A stretch of DNA of 8,346 bases from NCBI GenBank assembly GCA_030019485.1, contig JASEEW010000078.1:1-8346 (forward strand), read 5' to 3'. A program made the position numbers and the translations under genes. Shown here in pieces: positions 1 through 5,810 of this stretch. How positions within the stretch are numbered: position 1 is the stretch's first letter; the number at the start of each line of letters is the position of its first letter. The notes under the pieces are model-generated. The model was not told the DNA's origin, made no database searches, and saw only the letters and a program-made list of their open reading frames with translations. This DNA is from Thermoplasmatales archaeon. Lineage in GTDB: Archaea > Thermoplasmatota > JASEFT01 > JAUWIS01.

Positions 1-671
1 TTAAAATAGAAAACCTAACCGATGACTATGTCTGCCTTGCTGTTCAGGGACCAAAATCAATGGAGACACTGCAGAAACTCACAGAATATGACATGGGTAG
101 CATAAAACCATTCTGTGGCGATTATGTGGATTTTGGTAAAACATGTCTTGTTACAGGAACAGGCTACACGGGTGAAAAAGGATATGAGATATTCACAGAT
201 AACAATTTTGGAAAAATCATCTGGAAACAGATTCTGGATGCTGGTAAAGAATATGGGTTAAAACCCTGCGGTCTGGGGTGCAGGGACACACTTAGGCTTG
301 AAAAAGGATATTTACTGTCAGGCCAGGATTTCCATGAGGATAGAACACCTCTGGAAACAAACGTTGCCTGGGTTGTGAAATACAATCATGATTTTGCCGG
401 AAAAAAGGCGTTGTTAAAGCAGAAGGAAGAAAAACACGATAACTTGGTCGGCTTCATAACAGAAAAAGGCATTCCTAGATATGGATGCAAAATTAAGAAA
501 AATAGTGAAACAGTCGGAATTGTGACAAGTGGCACAATGTCACCGAGTCTGAGAAAAGGTGTAGGTCTTGGATATGTGAAACCAGAATATAACAATATAG
601 GTGAAAATCTGGATGTTATTATCAGGGATAAAAATGTGAAAGTAGAAATAGTGAAACTACCATTCATATAA
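1..671 (+). CDS. gcvT: Aminomethyltransferase, glycine cleavage T-protein (5' end outside window)
   Basis: GcvT takes the aminomethyl group carried by lipoyl-GcvH, passes the methylene to tetrahydrofolate and releases ammonia; it acts in the cytoplasm. The frame is open from base 3, and the residues before the first ATG (base 60) are family-like (VCLAVQGPKSM). That ATG is therefore internal and the gene starts before the window. About 222 residues are visible, against a usual 360 or so, so the N-terminal part with the catalytic Asp is missing. Family motifs seen are TGYTGEKGYEIF, GLGCRDTLRLEKGYLLSGQD followed by a TPLE motif, and near the end GTMSPSLRKGVGLGYV from the C-terminal barrel. The alanine usual in GLGARDTLRLE is Cys here. 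It is first in the visible gcvT-gcvH-gcvPA-gcvPB order. The stop is TAA at 669-671, directly abutting a palindromic element. Confidence 0.96.
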   Translation, partial: KIENLTDDYVCLAVQGPKSMETLQKLTEYDMGSIKPFCGDYVDFGKTCLVTGTGYTGEKGYEIFTDNNFGKIIWKQILDAGKEYGLKPCGLGCRDTLRLEKGYLLSGQDFHEDRTPLETNVAWVVKYNHDFAGKKALLKQKEEKHDNLVGFITEKGIPRYGCKIKKNSETVGIVTSGTMSPSLRKGVGLGYVKPEYNNIGENLDVIIRDKNVKVEIVKLPFI

Positions 672-809
672 AGTAGTTAGTAGCCAGGGATCAGGGGTTA
701 GGGAAAAAGCAACTTTCCCAATGTACTGGCTACTAGTCCCAAACTCCCCAGCCTCGCAGACACATAAATTTAATGCGACTAGTAAACTGGGGAGTTTGCC
801 CTAACTACT
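671..809 (+). repeat. GTTAG-type palindromic element between gcvT and gcvH (possible structured RNA)
   Basis: This non-coding stretch begins on the last base of the gcvT stop and ends just before the gcvH ribosome binding site. Perfect inverted pairs can be read by eye. An outer stem pairs 672-677 with 804-809. Hairpin one pairs 678-687 (TAGTAGCCAG) with 726-735 and has a distal stem of 701-706 (GGGAAA) with 714-719. Hairpin two pairs 740-751 (CAAACTCCCCAG) with 787-798 and has a distal stem of 754-758 with 774-778. Together they form a three-way junction. ACTAGT occurs at 732, 778 and 807. The motifs GTTAGGG and CCCTAAC and the AAGTAGTTAG end recur in the gcvPA-gcvPB gap. It could be a REP/MITE-like repeat family, a structured leader or processing site, or both. 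The pairing is seen directly; the function is unknown. Confidence 0.7.
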
Positions 810-815
810 AGTCCG

Positions 816-823
816 AAGGAGGG
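816..823 (+). promoter_or_regulatory. Ribosome binding site of gcvH
   Basis: AAGGAGGG lies seven bases before the ATG at 831. It is a strong Shine-Dalgarno match and fixes the gcvH start. It sits just outside the palindromic element. Confidence 0.8.
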
Positions 824-830
824 ATAGAAA

Positions 831-1217
831 ATGGAAATAAAAAAGGATTTGAAATACACAAAAAGCCATGAATGGCTGAAGGTTGAAGGAGAAAGGGTAA
901 GAATAGGGATTACAAGTTATGCCCAGGAAAAAATGACAGACATAGTGTATGTTGAACTGCCAGAGGTTGGCAAAGAGGTGAAAAAGGGTGACGAACTTGG
1001 TGTTCTGGAATCAGTAAAATCTGTATCAGAGTTTTACTCGCCTGTGACTGGAAAGGTTGCGGATGTGAACAAAAACCTGGAAAACTCACCGGACCTGATA
1101 AACAGCTCACCATATGATGATGGATGGCTTGTAATAATTGAAGCGAAGGACAAAACAGAAATCAACAATTTTTTGAATGCTGAGGAATATGAAAAGCAGA
1201 TATCGGAGACGGCATGA
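831..1217 (+). CDS. gcvH: Glycine cleavage system H-protein (lipoyl carrier)
   Basis: GcvH is the mobile lipoyl carrier of the glycine cleavage complex, shuttling the aminomethyl group from GcvP to GcvT. The 128 residues match the usual family length. The N-terminus shows the family pattern of a Tyr-Thr-Lys-Ser-His-Glu-Trp stretch (residues 9-15). The lipoyl attachment site is GVLESVKSVSEFYSPVTG, with the modified lysine predicted at Lys63 (codon 1017-1019). A second family block, NSSPYDDGWL, follows near residue 95. The start is fixed by a strong ribosome binding site at 816-823. The TGA stop overlaps the ATG of gcvPA (ATGA at 1214-1217), which implies translational coupling. A lipoate ligase or synthase and the L-protein must be encoded elsewhere. 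Confidence 0.97.
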   Translation: MEIKKDLKYTKSHEWLKVEGERVRIGITSYAQEKMTDIVYVELPEVGKEVKKGDELGVLESVKSVSEFYSPVTGKVADVNKNLENSPDLINSSPYDDGWLVIIEAKDKTEINNFLNAEEYEKQISETA

Positions 1218-2548
1218 ACTATATCCCAAATCTTGAGTTTAAGAAAGAAATCCTGAAGGAAATCGGCATAAAAAGTATTGATGAACTGTTTTCTGACATA
1301 CCTGAATCTGTTAGAACAGCCAGGTTAAATCTTCCTGATGGAAAAACAGAAATGGAAGTAAAAAAAGAGATAACGGGCACACTGAAAAAGAATAAAAGAA
1401 CATTATCCTTTTTGGGTGGAGGCATATATGACAGCTATATACCATCCGGTGTAAAAGCAATAATCCAAAGGTCAGAGTTTTACACATCATACACACCTTA
1501 TCAGCCCGAGGTCAGCCAGGGAATGCTACAGGCAATGTTTGAGTACCAGAGCATGATTGCGGAGCTGACAGGGATGGATGCCGCAAACGCATCTTTATAT
1601 GACTGGGCAACATCTCTTGCTGAGGCAGCACTGATGTGCATGAGGATAACAAGGAAAAATGAGTTTGTTATCCCAAAAAACATTCACTGGGAAAAAAAAA
1701 GTGTTCTGAGAAATTATGCAAAATGTGCAAAACTGAAAATAAAGGAAATAGGGTATGATGAAAAAACAGGGGAAATAAATCTTGATGAACTGAAAAGCAC
1801 TGTTAATGATAATACTGCTGGTGTTTATGTTGAGAACCCGAATTTTTTTGGTGTTTTTGAGGAAAATATAGCTGAGATTAAAAATATTGTTAGAAAAACT
1901 CTGCTTGTTGCTGGCGTAAACCCGCTTACGCTTGGAATAATAAAATCTCCTGGTGAATACGGGGCTGATGTTGTTGTTGGTGAAGGTCAAAGTCTTGGCA
2001 GTCCAATGAATTTTGGTGGACCCCTGCTCGGATTATTCGCCTGCAAAAAGGAATATGTGCGTCAGATGCCCGGCAGGCTCATAGGAATGACAAAAGACAG
2101 TGATGGAAGAATGGCGTTCTGCATGACCCTTCAGACAAGGGAGCAGCATATCAGGAGAGAAAAGGCCGCATCAAACATATGCACAAATGAATCATTGTGC
2201 GCATTATCTGCAGTTACTTATCTTTCACTTTTAGGGAGTGATGGTTTGGAAAAAATCGGGAAAGAACTTGTTTCAAAAGCAAAGTTTCTCGCGGATGAAA
2301 TCAATCAAATCCCGGGTTTCAAAGCCCCATTATTTAATTCCTGTCATTTTAATGAGTTTATTATAAAAACGGAAAAAGATATAAACAGAATTCATAAAAG
2401 ATTGCTTGAATCAGGGATTGATGCAGGAATAATTTTAAGTCAACATTTCCCTGAACTTGGAGACAGTATGCTTTGTACTGTATCTGAAACGCATTCAAAA
2501 GAGGATATGCTTAGATTAATAAATGCGCTGAAAGAGGCGGTAGAATGA
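1214..2548 (+). CDS. gcvPA: Glycine dehydrogenase (decarboxylating) subunit 1
   Basis: This is the non-PLP-binding half of the split P-protein. With GcvPB it decarboxylates glycine and loads GcvH. Its 444 residues are a normal length. Family motifs in order are SFLGGGIYDSYIP (about 65-77), RSEFYTSYTPYQPEVSQG (86-103), ELTGMDAANASLYD (117-130), VVVGEGQSLGSPMNFGGP (after 250) and LQTREQHIRREKAASNICTN (after 300). The start overlaps the gcvH stop by 4 bases, and GCAGATATCGGAG just upstream offers a modest ribosome binding site. One oddity is Trp131 (tgg, 1604-1606), where split P-proteins usually carry a small residue in the YDGAT motif. The frame is otherwise intact. A palindromic repeat element separates it from gcvPB, although the two products must assemble together. 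Confidence 0.96.
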   Translation: MNYIPNLEFKKEILKEIGIKSIDELFSDIPESVRTARLNLPDGKTEMEVKKEITGTLKKNKRTLSFLGGGIYDSYIPSGVKAIIQRSEFYTSYTPYQPEVSQGMLQAMFEYQSMIAELTGMDAANASLYDWATSLAEAALMCMRITRKNEFVIPKNIHWEKKSVLRNYAKCAKLKIKEIGYDEKTGEINLDELKSTVNDNTAGVYVENPNFFGVFEENIAEIKNIVRKTLLVAGVNPLTLGIIKSPGEYGADVVVGEGQSLGSPMNFGGPLLGLFACKKEYVRQMPGRLIGMTKDSDGRMAFCMTLQTREQHIRREKAASNICTNESLCALSAVTYLSLLGSDGLEKIGKELVSKAKFLADEINQIPGFKAPLFNSCHFNEFIIKTEKDINRIHKRLLESGIDAGIILSQHFPELGDSMLCTVSETHSKEDMLRLINALKEAVE

Positions 2549-2730
2549 AAGTAGTTAGGGGTCAGGAGCCAAAACAAGGAGTTAGAAGTCAGGAGTTAGG
2601 ATTCAGGTCTTCCCTAACCCCTAACTTCTCTTCCCTAACCCCTAACTTCTCTTCCCTAACCCCTAACTTCTCTTCCCTAACCCCTAACTTCTCTTCCCTA
2701 ACTACTTGCATGGGGGTGAATCATGTTTAG
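2545..2730 (+). CDS. Small ORF bridging gcvPA and gcvPB with SSLTPNF heptapeptide repeats (doubtful gene)
   Basis: A 61-codon frame starts at an ATG overlapping the gcvPA stop (ATGA at 2545-2548) and ends at a TAG (2728-2730) lying just inside gcvPB, whose ATG is at 2723. Its middle is four copies of a seven-residue unit (SSLTPNF), produced because the underlying 21-bp DNA repeat is a multiple of three. No signal peptide, domain or family is recognised. The peptide itself is probably meaningless. The arrangement could still let ribosomes leaving gcvPA travel through the repeat to the gcvPB start, which would couple the two subunits. The alternative is a chance frame in a repeat, which is likelier than a functional protein. 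Confidence 0.15.
   Translation: MKVVRGQEPKQGVRSQELGFRSSLTPNFSSLTPNFSSLTPNFSSLTPNFSSLTTCMGVNHV
2549..2707 (+). repeat. GTTAG-type palindromic element between gcvPA and gcvPB
   Basis: A perfect 12-bp inverted repeat bounds this gap: AAGTAGTTAGGG at 2549-2560 and CCCTAACTACTT at 2696-2707. It starts on the base after the gcvPA stop and ends four bases before the gcvPB ribosome binding site. The left arm is rich in GTTAG, GTCAGG and GGAGTTAGG. The right arm is the complementary CCTAAC-rich tandem array, so the mRNA could fold into a long hairpin with several registers. Its end sequence and position match the element between gcvT and gcvH, so the two are probably members of one repeat family. Confidence 0.75.
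2610..2702 (+). repeat. Tandem array, 21-bp unit, four full copies plus a partial
   Basis: Identical units begin at 2610, 2631, 2652 and 2673, followed by a partial unit (TTCCCTAAC) at 2694-2702. The unit core is TTCCCTAACCCCTAAC followed by TTCTC. The copies show no differences, which points to recent expansion or ongoing homogenisation by slippage. On the - strand each unit reads as GGGG and GGG runs spaced by TTA, similar to telomeric repeats. Confidence 0.95.
2712..2717 (+). promoter_or_regulatory. Ribosome binding site of gcvPB
   Basis: GGGGTG lies five bases before the ATG at 2723 and just outside the palindromic element. It supports that ATG as the gcvPB start over the in-frame alternatives further in. 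Confidence 0.6.
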
Positions 2731-4153
2731 GCAGGCAAGATATGATGAACCGCTTATATTTGAGATGGGAGGAAAAAATACATCAGAACCTCAGGCAAAT
2801 AATGTTGTTCCAGAAAAACTTTCAAGGAAAAAACTGCCAAATATACCGAAACTCACTGAGGTTGAGGTTGTGCGTCATTACACACGCCTTTCACAGATGA
2901 ACTATGGTGTGGACACTGGCTTCTATCCTCTTGGCTCCTGCACAATGAAATACACCCCAAAAATAGTTGAGGAAATCGCAGGCTTTGAAGAGGTAAACAC
3001 GCATCCGTATCAGGATGAAAGCACTGTTCAGGGCTTGTTAAAAATAATGTATGAGCTTCAGGAAATGCTGAAAGAAATCGGTGGCGTGGATGAGATGACA
3101 TTGCAGCCTGCGGCTGGCGCACATGGGGAGTTCACAGGACTGCTCATCACAAAAGCATATCATGAATCAAAAAATGAATCAAGAACAGAGGTAATACTTC
3201 CTGACACTGCCCATGGAACAAATCCTGCATCTGCACACATGGCAGGATACGATGTCATTGAAATACCATCAGAAAACGGCATGGTCAGCATTAAAGCATT
3301 AAAAAATGCGCTATCTGAAAAAACTGCTGTGTTCATGCTCACGAACCCTAACACCCTTGGTATTTTTGAGGAAAACGTTTTTGAGATAGCAGAAATGGTG
3401 CATGATGCAGGTGCACTTCTATATTATGATGGGGCAAACCTGAACGCAGTCATGGGAAAGGCACGCCCTGGCGACATGGGCTTTGACATTGTTCACTTCA
3501 ATCTGCATAAAACATTTTGCACGCCCCATGGCGGCGGAGGGCCTGGTGCAGGTCCTGTTGGGGTAAAAAAATTTCTGGGAAAATTTTTACCTGTACCTGT
3601 AGTAGAATATGATGGAAAAAAATATTATTTTAACTATGATAAACCTGATTCTATAGGAAAAATAAAAGGATTCCATGGCAATTTTGCTGTGCTTCTAAAG
3701 GCATATGTTTACATTAAACTTCTAGGAGGAAACGGTTTAAAAGACGTGTCTGAAATTGCTGTTCTGAATGCAAACTACATGAAAAAGAAACTGGAAAAAT
3801 ATTTTGAGCTGCCTCATAAAAATCTGAGAAAGCATGAATTTGTGTTATCAGGCTCAAAACTGAAAGAAAAAAATGCAAGAACATTGGATGCAGCAAAAAT
3901 GCTTCTTGATTACGGCTTGCATGCACCAACGATTTACTTTCCCCTTCTTGTTGATGAAGCAATTATGATCGAGCCTACTGAAACAGAACCAAAATATGAG
4001 ATGGACAGATTCATAGATGCAATGATAAAAATCTCAGAATCACCATTAAAAAATTATTCACCAAAAAACACATCTGCTGGAAAGGTTGATGAGGCTGGCG
4101 CTGCAAAAGATTTGGCACTCAGCTGGAAAATAGTTAAAGAAATGACATCTTAG
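2723..4153 (+). CDS. gcvPB: Glycine dehydrogenase (decarboxylating) subunit 2, PLP-binding
   Basis: This is the catalytic, pyridoxal-phosphate half of the split P-protein, partner of GcvPA and GcvH. It has 476 residues, a usual length. Motifs in order are GFYPLGSCTMKY (66-77), LQPAAGAHGE (127-136), LPDTAHGTNPAS (159-170), TNPNTLGIFEEN (207-218), YYDGANLNA (234-242) and FNLHKTFCTPHGGGGPG (259-275). Lys263 in the last motif (codon 3509-3511), preceded by His262, is the predicted Schiff-base lysine. The C-terminal region keeps HAPTIYFPL and the IEPTETE block. All expected catalytic elements are present and the frame is intact. It is the last gene of the visible operon and faces the convergent IS. 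No clear intrinsic terminator is seen downstream. Confidence 0.97.
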   Translation: MFRQARYDEPLIFEMGGKNTSEPQANNVVPEKLSRKKLPNIPKLTEVEVVRHYTRLSQMNYGVDTGFYPLGSCTMKYTPKIVEEIAGFEEVNTHPYQDESTVQGLLKIMYELQEMLKEIGGVDEMTLQPAAGAHGEFTGLLITKAYHESKNESRTEVILPDTAHGTNPASAHMAGYDVIEIPSENGMVSIKALKNALSEKTAVFMLTNPNTLGIFEENVFEIAEMVHDAGALLYYDGANLNAVMGKARPGDMGFDIVHFNLHKTFCTPHGGGGPGAGPVGVKKFLGKFLPVPVVEYDGKKYYFNYDKPDSIGKIKGFHGNFAVLLKAYVYIKLLGGNGLKDVSEIAVLNANYMKKKLEKYFELPHKNLRKHEFVLSGSKLKEKNARTLDAAKMLLDYGLHAPTIYFPLLVDEAIMIEPTETEPKYEMDRFIDAMIKISESPLKNYSPKNTSAGKVDEAGAAKDLALSWKIVKEMTS

Positions 4154-4353
4154 AACAATCAGAAATACTTCCAGAAACCATCATAATAAAGATATACAAA
4201 TCAACCTGCTCCAACATTGAGGAATAAATCGCACCACCGTTCTCAGGAAGCATCAAGAGTGTCGGGATTTTCAATAACTTAACTTTGCCATTTGGCCTAT
4301 TTTCCACTAACAAGGATGCCATAGTACAATTTGTCATTTGAGATTTTTACCTG
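4154..4353 (-). pseudogene. Possible decayed coding remnant between gcvPB and the IS
   Basis: The 200 bases between the gcvPB stop and the IS contain no intact gene. One - strand frame starting at 4353 reads like protein but is broken by stops at 4297-4299 (TAG), 4279-4281 (TAA), 4243-4245, 4201-4203 and 4159-4161 (all TGA). The pieces are KISNDKLYYGILVSGK, VIENPDTLDAS, ERWCDLFLNVGAG and FVYLYYDGFWKYF. Aromatic-rich segments kept in one register are unlike random spacer. The same strand and position just beyond the IS would suit a lost 3' tail of the calcium-repeat gene, but this is a guess. No family is recognised. The alternative is plain intergenic DNA. Confidence 0.25.
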
Positions 4354-4365
4354 TTTCACCACCTT
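4354..4365 (+). repeat. Terminal inverted repeat, left end of IS
   Basis: TTTCACCACCTT matches the reverse complement of 5799-5810 at 10 of 12 positions. It overlaps the transposase stop codon (4356-4358), which is common in compact IS elements. Confidence 0.55.
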
Positions 4366-5711
4366 AAACTTAGACTTTTATCCTCAAATTTATACACAAA
4401 ATCACCAAAAATACTCAAAATCTGGGGTGAAACATTACTCAAAATGTGAAATCTGAAACCCTTTTCTGGGTAAACAACAGTTTCTGTCAAATTTATCAGG
4501 AATTTTTTGAGTAACTTTGCGTTTTTCACGACAGGATTCTTTGCTAAAAACATTGTCAAATTTATCATGAAATTTGCGAGGAAACAGATGAAAAAGAGAC
4601 CGATAATACACCATTCATTCCAGTGTCGAATGGGTCTTAACTCCAAACCTTCTTTAAGAGCTCTTATAAATTTCTCAGCCTTATCTTTCTCCTTATACAA
4701 CCTAAGAATCTTCTCAGGATCAGTATCAACTGAGCTTTCAAGGATAAAGAATCCTTCTGTTCCGTTTACGTAAGGATTGTTTATGCTGAATAGTGTTTTC
4801 TGAAGAGATGGTATGAGTTCTACCCATCCTTTATCTGAAGGGATTTTCTCAGTTTTTCTTTTCCTAAGCATCTTATTACCTTTCTCTTTTTGCCTTTTGA
4901 ATTTCTTTTCCTTGACCTTTATTTGTGTTTCATAAAGCTCAGGGCAGAAAAAAATATAGTTGATCTCATCATCTTCTTTTTTCTTTACACAGTAGTAATG
5001 CCTTTCATTCATTTCAAAATACTTTCCTTCCTTAGCCAGGATTTTTCTTTCAAAATATTTTATGTGCCTTTTATACGTTTTAACTTTCTTTGGTTTCAGA
5101 GTAAGATAATGATGTTCCATTTTTCTTATTTTTTCTTTGTTTGGTTTTGTATTAGCACCAGCATCAAATATAAGGAGAGAGTTTTTAGGTATTACCTTGG
5201 GAACAAGTTTCAGTATTGTTTTCATATGTTTCTTATCCTGAACATTTCCTTTCTGTATGGTTAACGCTGTTGGAATACTGTTTATGCCTGTGGATATACC
5301 AAAGTTTACTTGGGGTTTATCAGGTCTTCTATCACGTGAATATCCATGCATTCCAAGTTCTGCTTTATTCCCTTCCAGATACGAGGATGAGAAGTCTATG
5401 ATCTGTTTTTTATCCACAAGGCCATGTTTTACTATCAGGTCTTGGTATCTGTCAAGAACAACCGGGAAATATTTCCCTACCCTTTCAAGCGTTCTGTATA
5501 TTGACCGTTCAGCAGGTACGCTCTTTTTCATTCCAAGTTGTTCCATTGCTTCTGAAGGATATGTGTTGGGTATCTGATGTGCAGAGACAGAATGAGTAAG
5601 TTTGTTGTATACAAGAAGTTTTATTTGCGGGATGAAATCTCTTGCATTGCCTTCAACGCCCTTGAAGATGCTAGAAAAAACACCGTAAGTTTTTTCTACT
5701 TTCTCAATCAT
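4356..5711 (-). CDS. DDE transposase, IS4 superfamily (IS1634-like)
   Basis: This enzyme catalyses cut-and-paste movement of the IS. From the ATG at 5711 it has 451 residues. The frame is open back to an ATG at 5798, but those 29 extra residues fall in a hairpin region and look non-coding. Catalytic residues in the 451 numbering are Asp106 (in QIIDFSSSYLEG), Asp183 (in LLIFDAGANT) and Glu346. The IS4-type Y-x2-R-x3-E-x6-K signature is present with Lys replacing Arg: Tyr339, Lys342, Glu346, Lys353, followed by LELRPIRHW. Between Asp106 and Asp183 lies HGYSRDRRPDKPQVNFGIS, typical of this group. A long basic insertion separates Asp183 and Glu346. The gene appears complete and possibly active. 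The weak ribosome binding site (GGCGG) is partly inside an inverted repeat. Confidence 0.88.
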   Translation of the reverse strand: MIEKVEKTYGVFSSIFKGVEGNARDFIPQIKLLVYNKLTHSVSAHQIPNTYPSEAMEQLGMKKSVPAERSIYRTLERVGKYFPVVLDRYQDLIVKHGLVDKKQIIDFSSSYLEGNKAELGMHGYSRDRRPDKPQVNFGISTGINSIPTALTIQKGNVQDKKHMKTILKLVPKVIPKNSLLIFDAGANTKPNKEKIRKMEHHYLTLKPKKVKTYKRHIKYFERKILAKEGKYFEMNERHYYCVKKKEDDEINYIFFCPELYETQIKVKEKKFKRQKEKGNKMLRKRKTEKIPSDKGWVELIPSLQKTLFSINNPYVNGTEGFFILESSVDTDPEKILRLYKEKDKAEKFIRALKEGLELRPIRHWNEWCIIGLFFICFLANFMINLTMFLAKNPVVKNAKLLKKFLINLTETVVYPEKGFRFHILSNVSPQILSIFGDFVYKFEDKSLSLRW

Positions 5712-5720
5712 TACTATACC

Positions 5721-5796
5721 GCCTAATGAAAATGCTTTATTGTGTTTCATAAAAAGGAATATTGATGTAAATATCAATATTTCTTTCTCATTAGGC
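5721..5796 (-). promoter_or_regulatory. Inverted repeats masking the transposase translation start
   Basis: GCCTAATGA (5721-5729) and TCATTAGGC (5788-5796) form a perfect 9-bp inverted pair. Within it a second perfect 9-bp pair, 5758-5766 with 5773-5781 (AATATTGAT and its complement), has a 6-base loop. In transposase-sense RNA the inner edge of this fold covers the GGC of the only ribosome-binding-like sequence (GGCGG), about 10 bases before the ATG. Other IS elements use such folds to stop translation of mRNA read in from neighbouring genes. Applying that here is inference. Confidence 0.5.
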
Positions 5797-5798
5797 AC

Positions 5799-5810
5799 AA
5801 GGTGGCGAAG
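5799..5810 (-). repeat. Terminal inverted repeat, right end of IS
   Basis: On the - strand this reads CTTCGCCACCTT, 10 of 12 identical to the left end at 4354-4365. It directly follows the TGA (5811-5813) that closes the calcium-repeat gene. Confidence 0.55.

Larger units (their letters stand above)
4354..5810 (-). mobile_element. IS4-superfamily (IS1634-like) insertion sequence, about 1.46 kb
   Basis: The element has one transposase gene filling nearly all its length and short imperfect terminal inverted repeats: 12 bases at each end with 10 matching, TTTCACCACCTT at 4354-4365 and the complement of CTTCGCCACCTT at 5799-5810. Further outward matching is possible only with a one-base gap. No target-site duplication is visible beside these ends (TACCTG on one side, TCACGT on the other). 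Either the exact ends are a few bases off or the flanks have rearranged. The right end lies against the stop of the calcium-repeat gene. The left end is about 200 bases from gcvPB, so the glycine cleavage operon is not interrupted. Confidence 0.75.

Noticed and set aside
672..830. Glycine riboswitch upstream of gcvH
   Set aside because: The stems are GTTAG-repeat palindromes. I do not see the conserved glycine-aptamer core, and such switches normally precede the first gene of the operon, which is outside the window.
1595..1990. 131-codon antisense frame inside gcvPA, and the similar antisense frame at 4890-5264 inside the transposase
   Set aside because: Both are shadows of clearly conserved genes, with compositions typical of antisense of AT-rich coding DNA and no family features.
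2610..2702. CRISPR array
   Set aside because: The 21-bp units are directly adjacent with no spacers, so this is a simple tandem repeat.
4159..4245. TGA recoding (Trp, Gly or selenocysteine), because three in-frame TGAs interrupt the remnant frame
   Set aside because: TAG and TAA also interrupt that frame, and gcvH and gcvPA in this window end at TGA with the expected family lengths.
4134..4337. 67-codon open frame on the - strand (MTNCTMASLL...)
   Set aside because: It overlaps the gcvPB end, has no ribosome binding site and no recognisable family. A neighbouring frame in the same DNA looks more protein-like, although it is broken by stops.
5712..5798. 29-residue N-terminal extension of the transposase from the ATG at 5798
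   Set aside because: The extension runs through nested inverted repeats and the IS end and carries no conserved residues. MIEKVEKTYG at 5711 is a better start.
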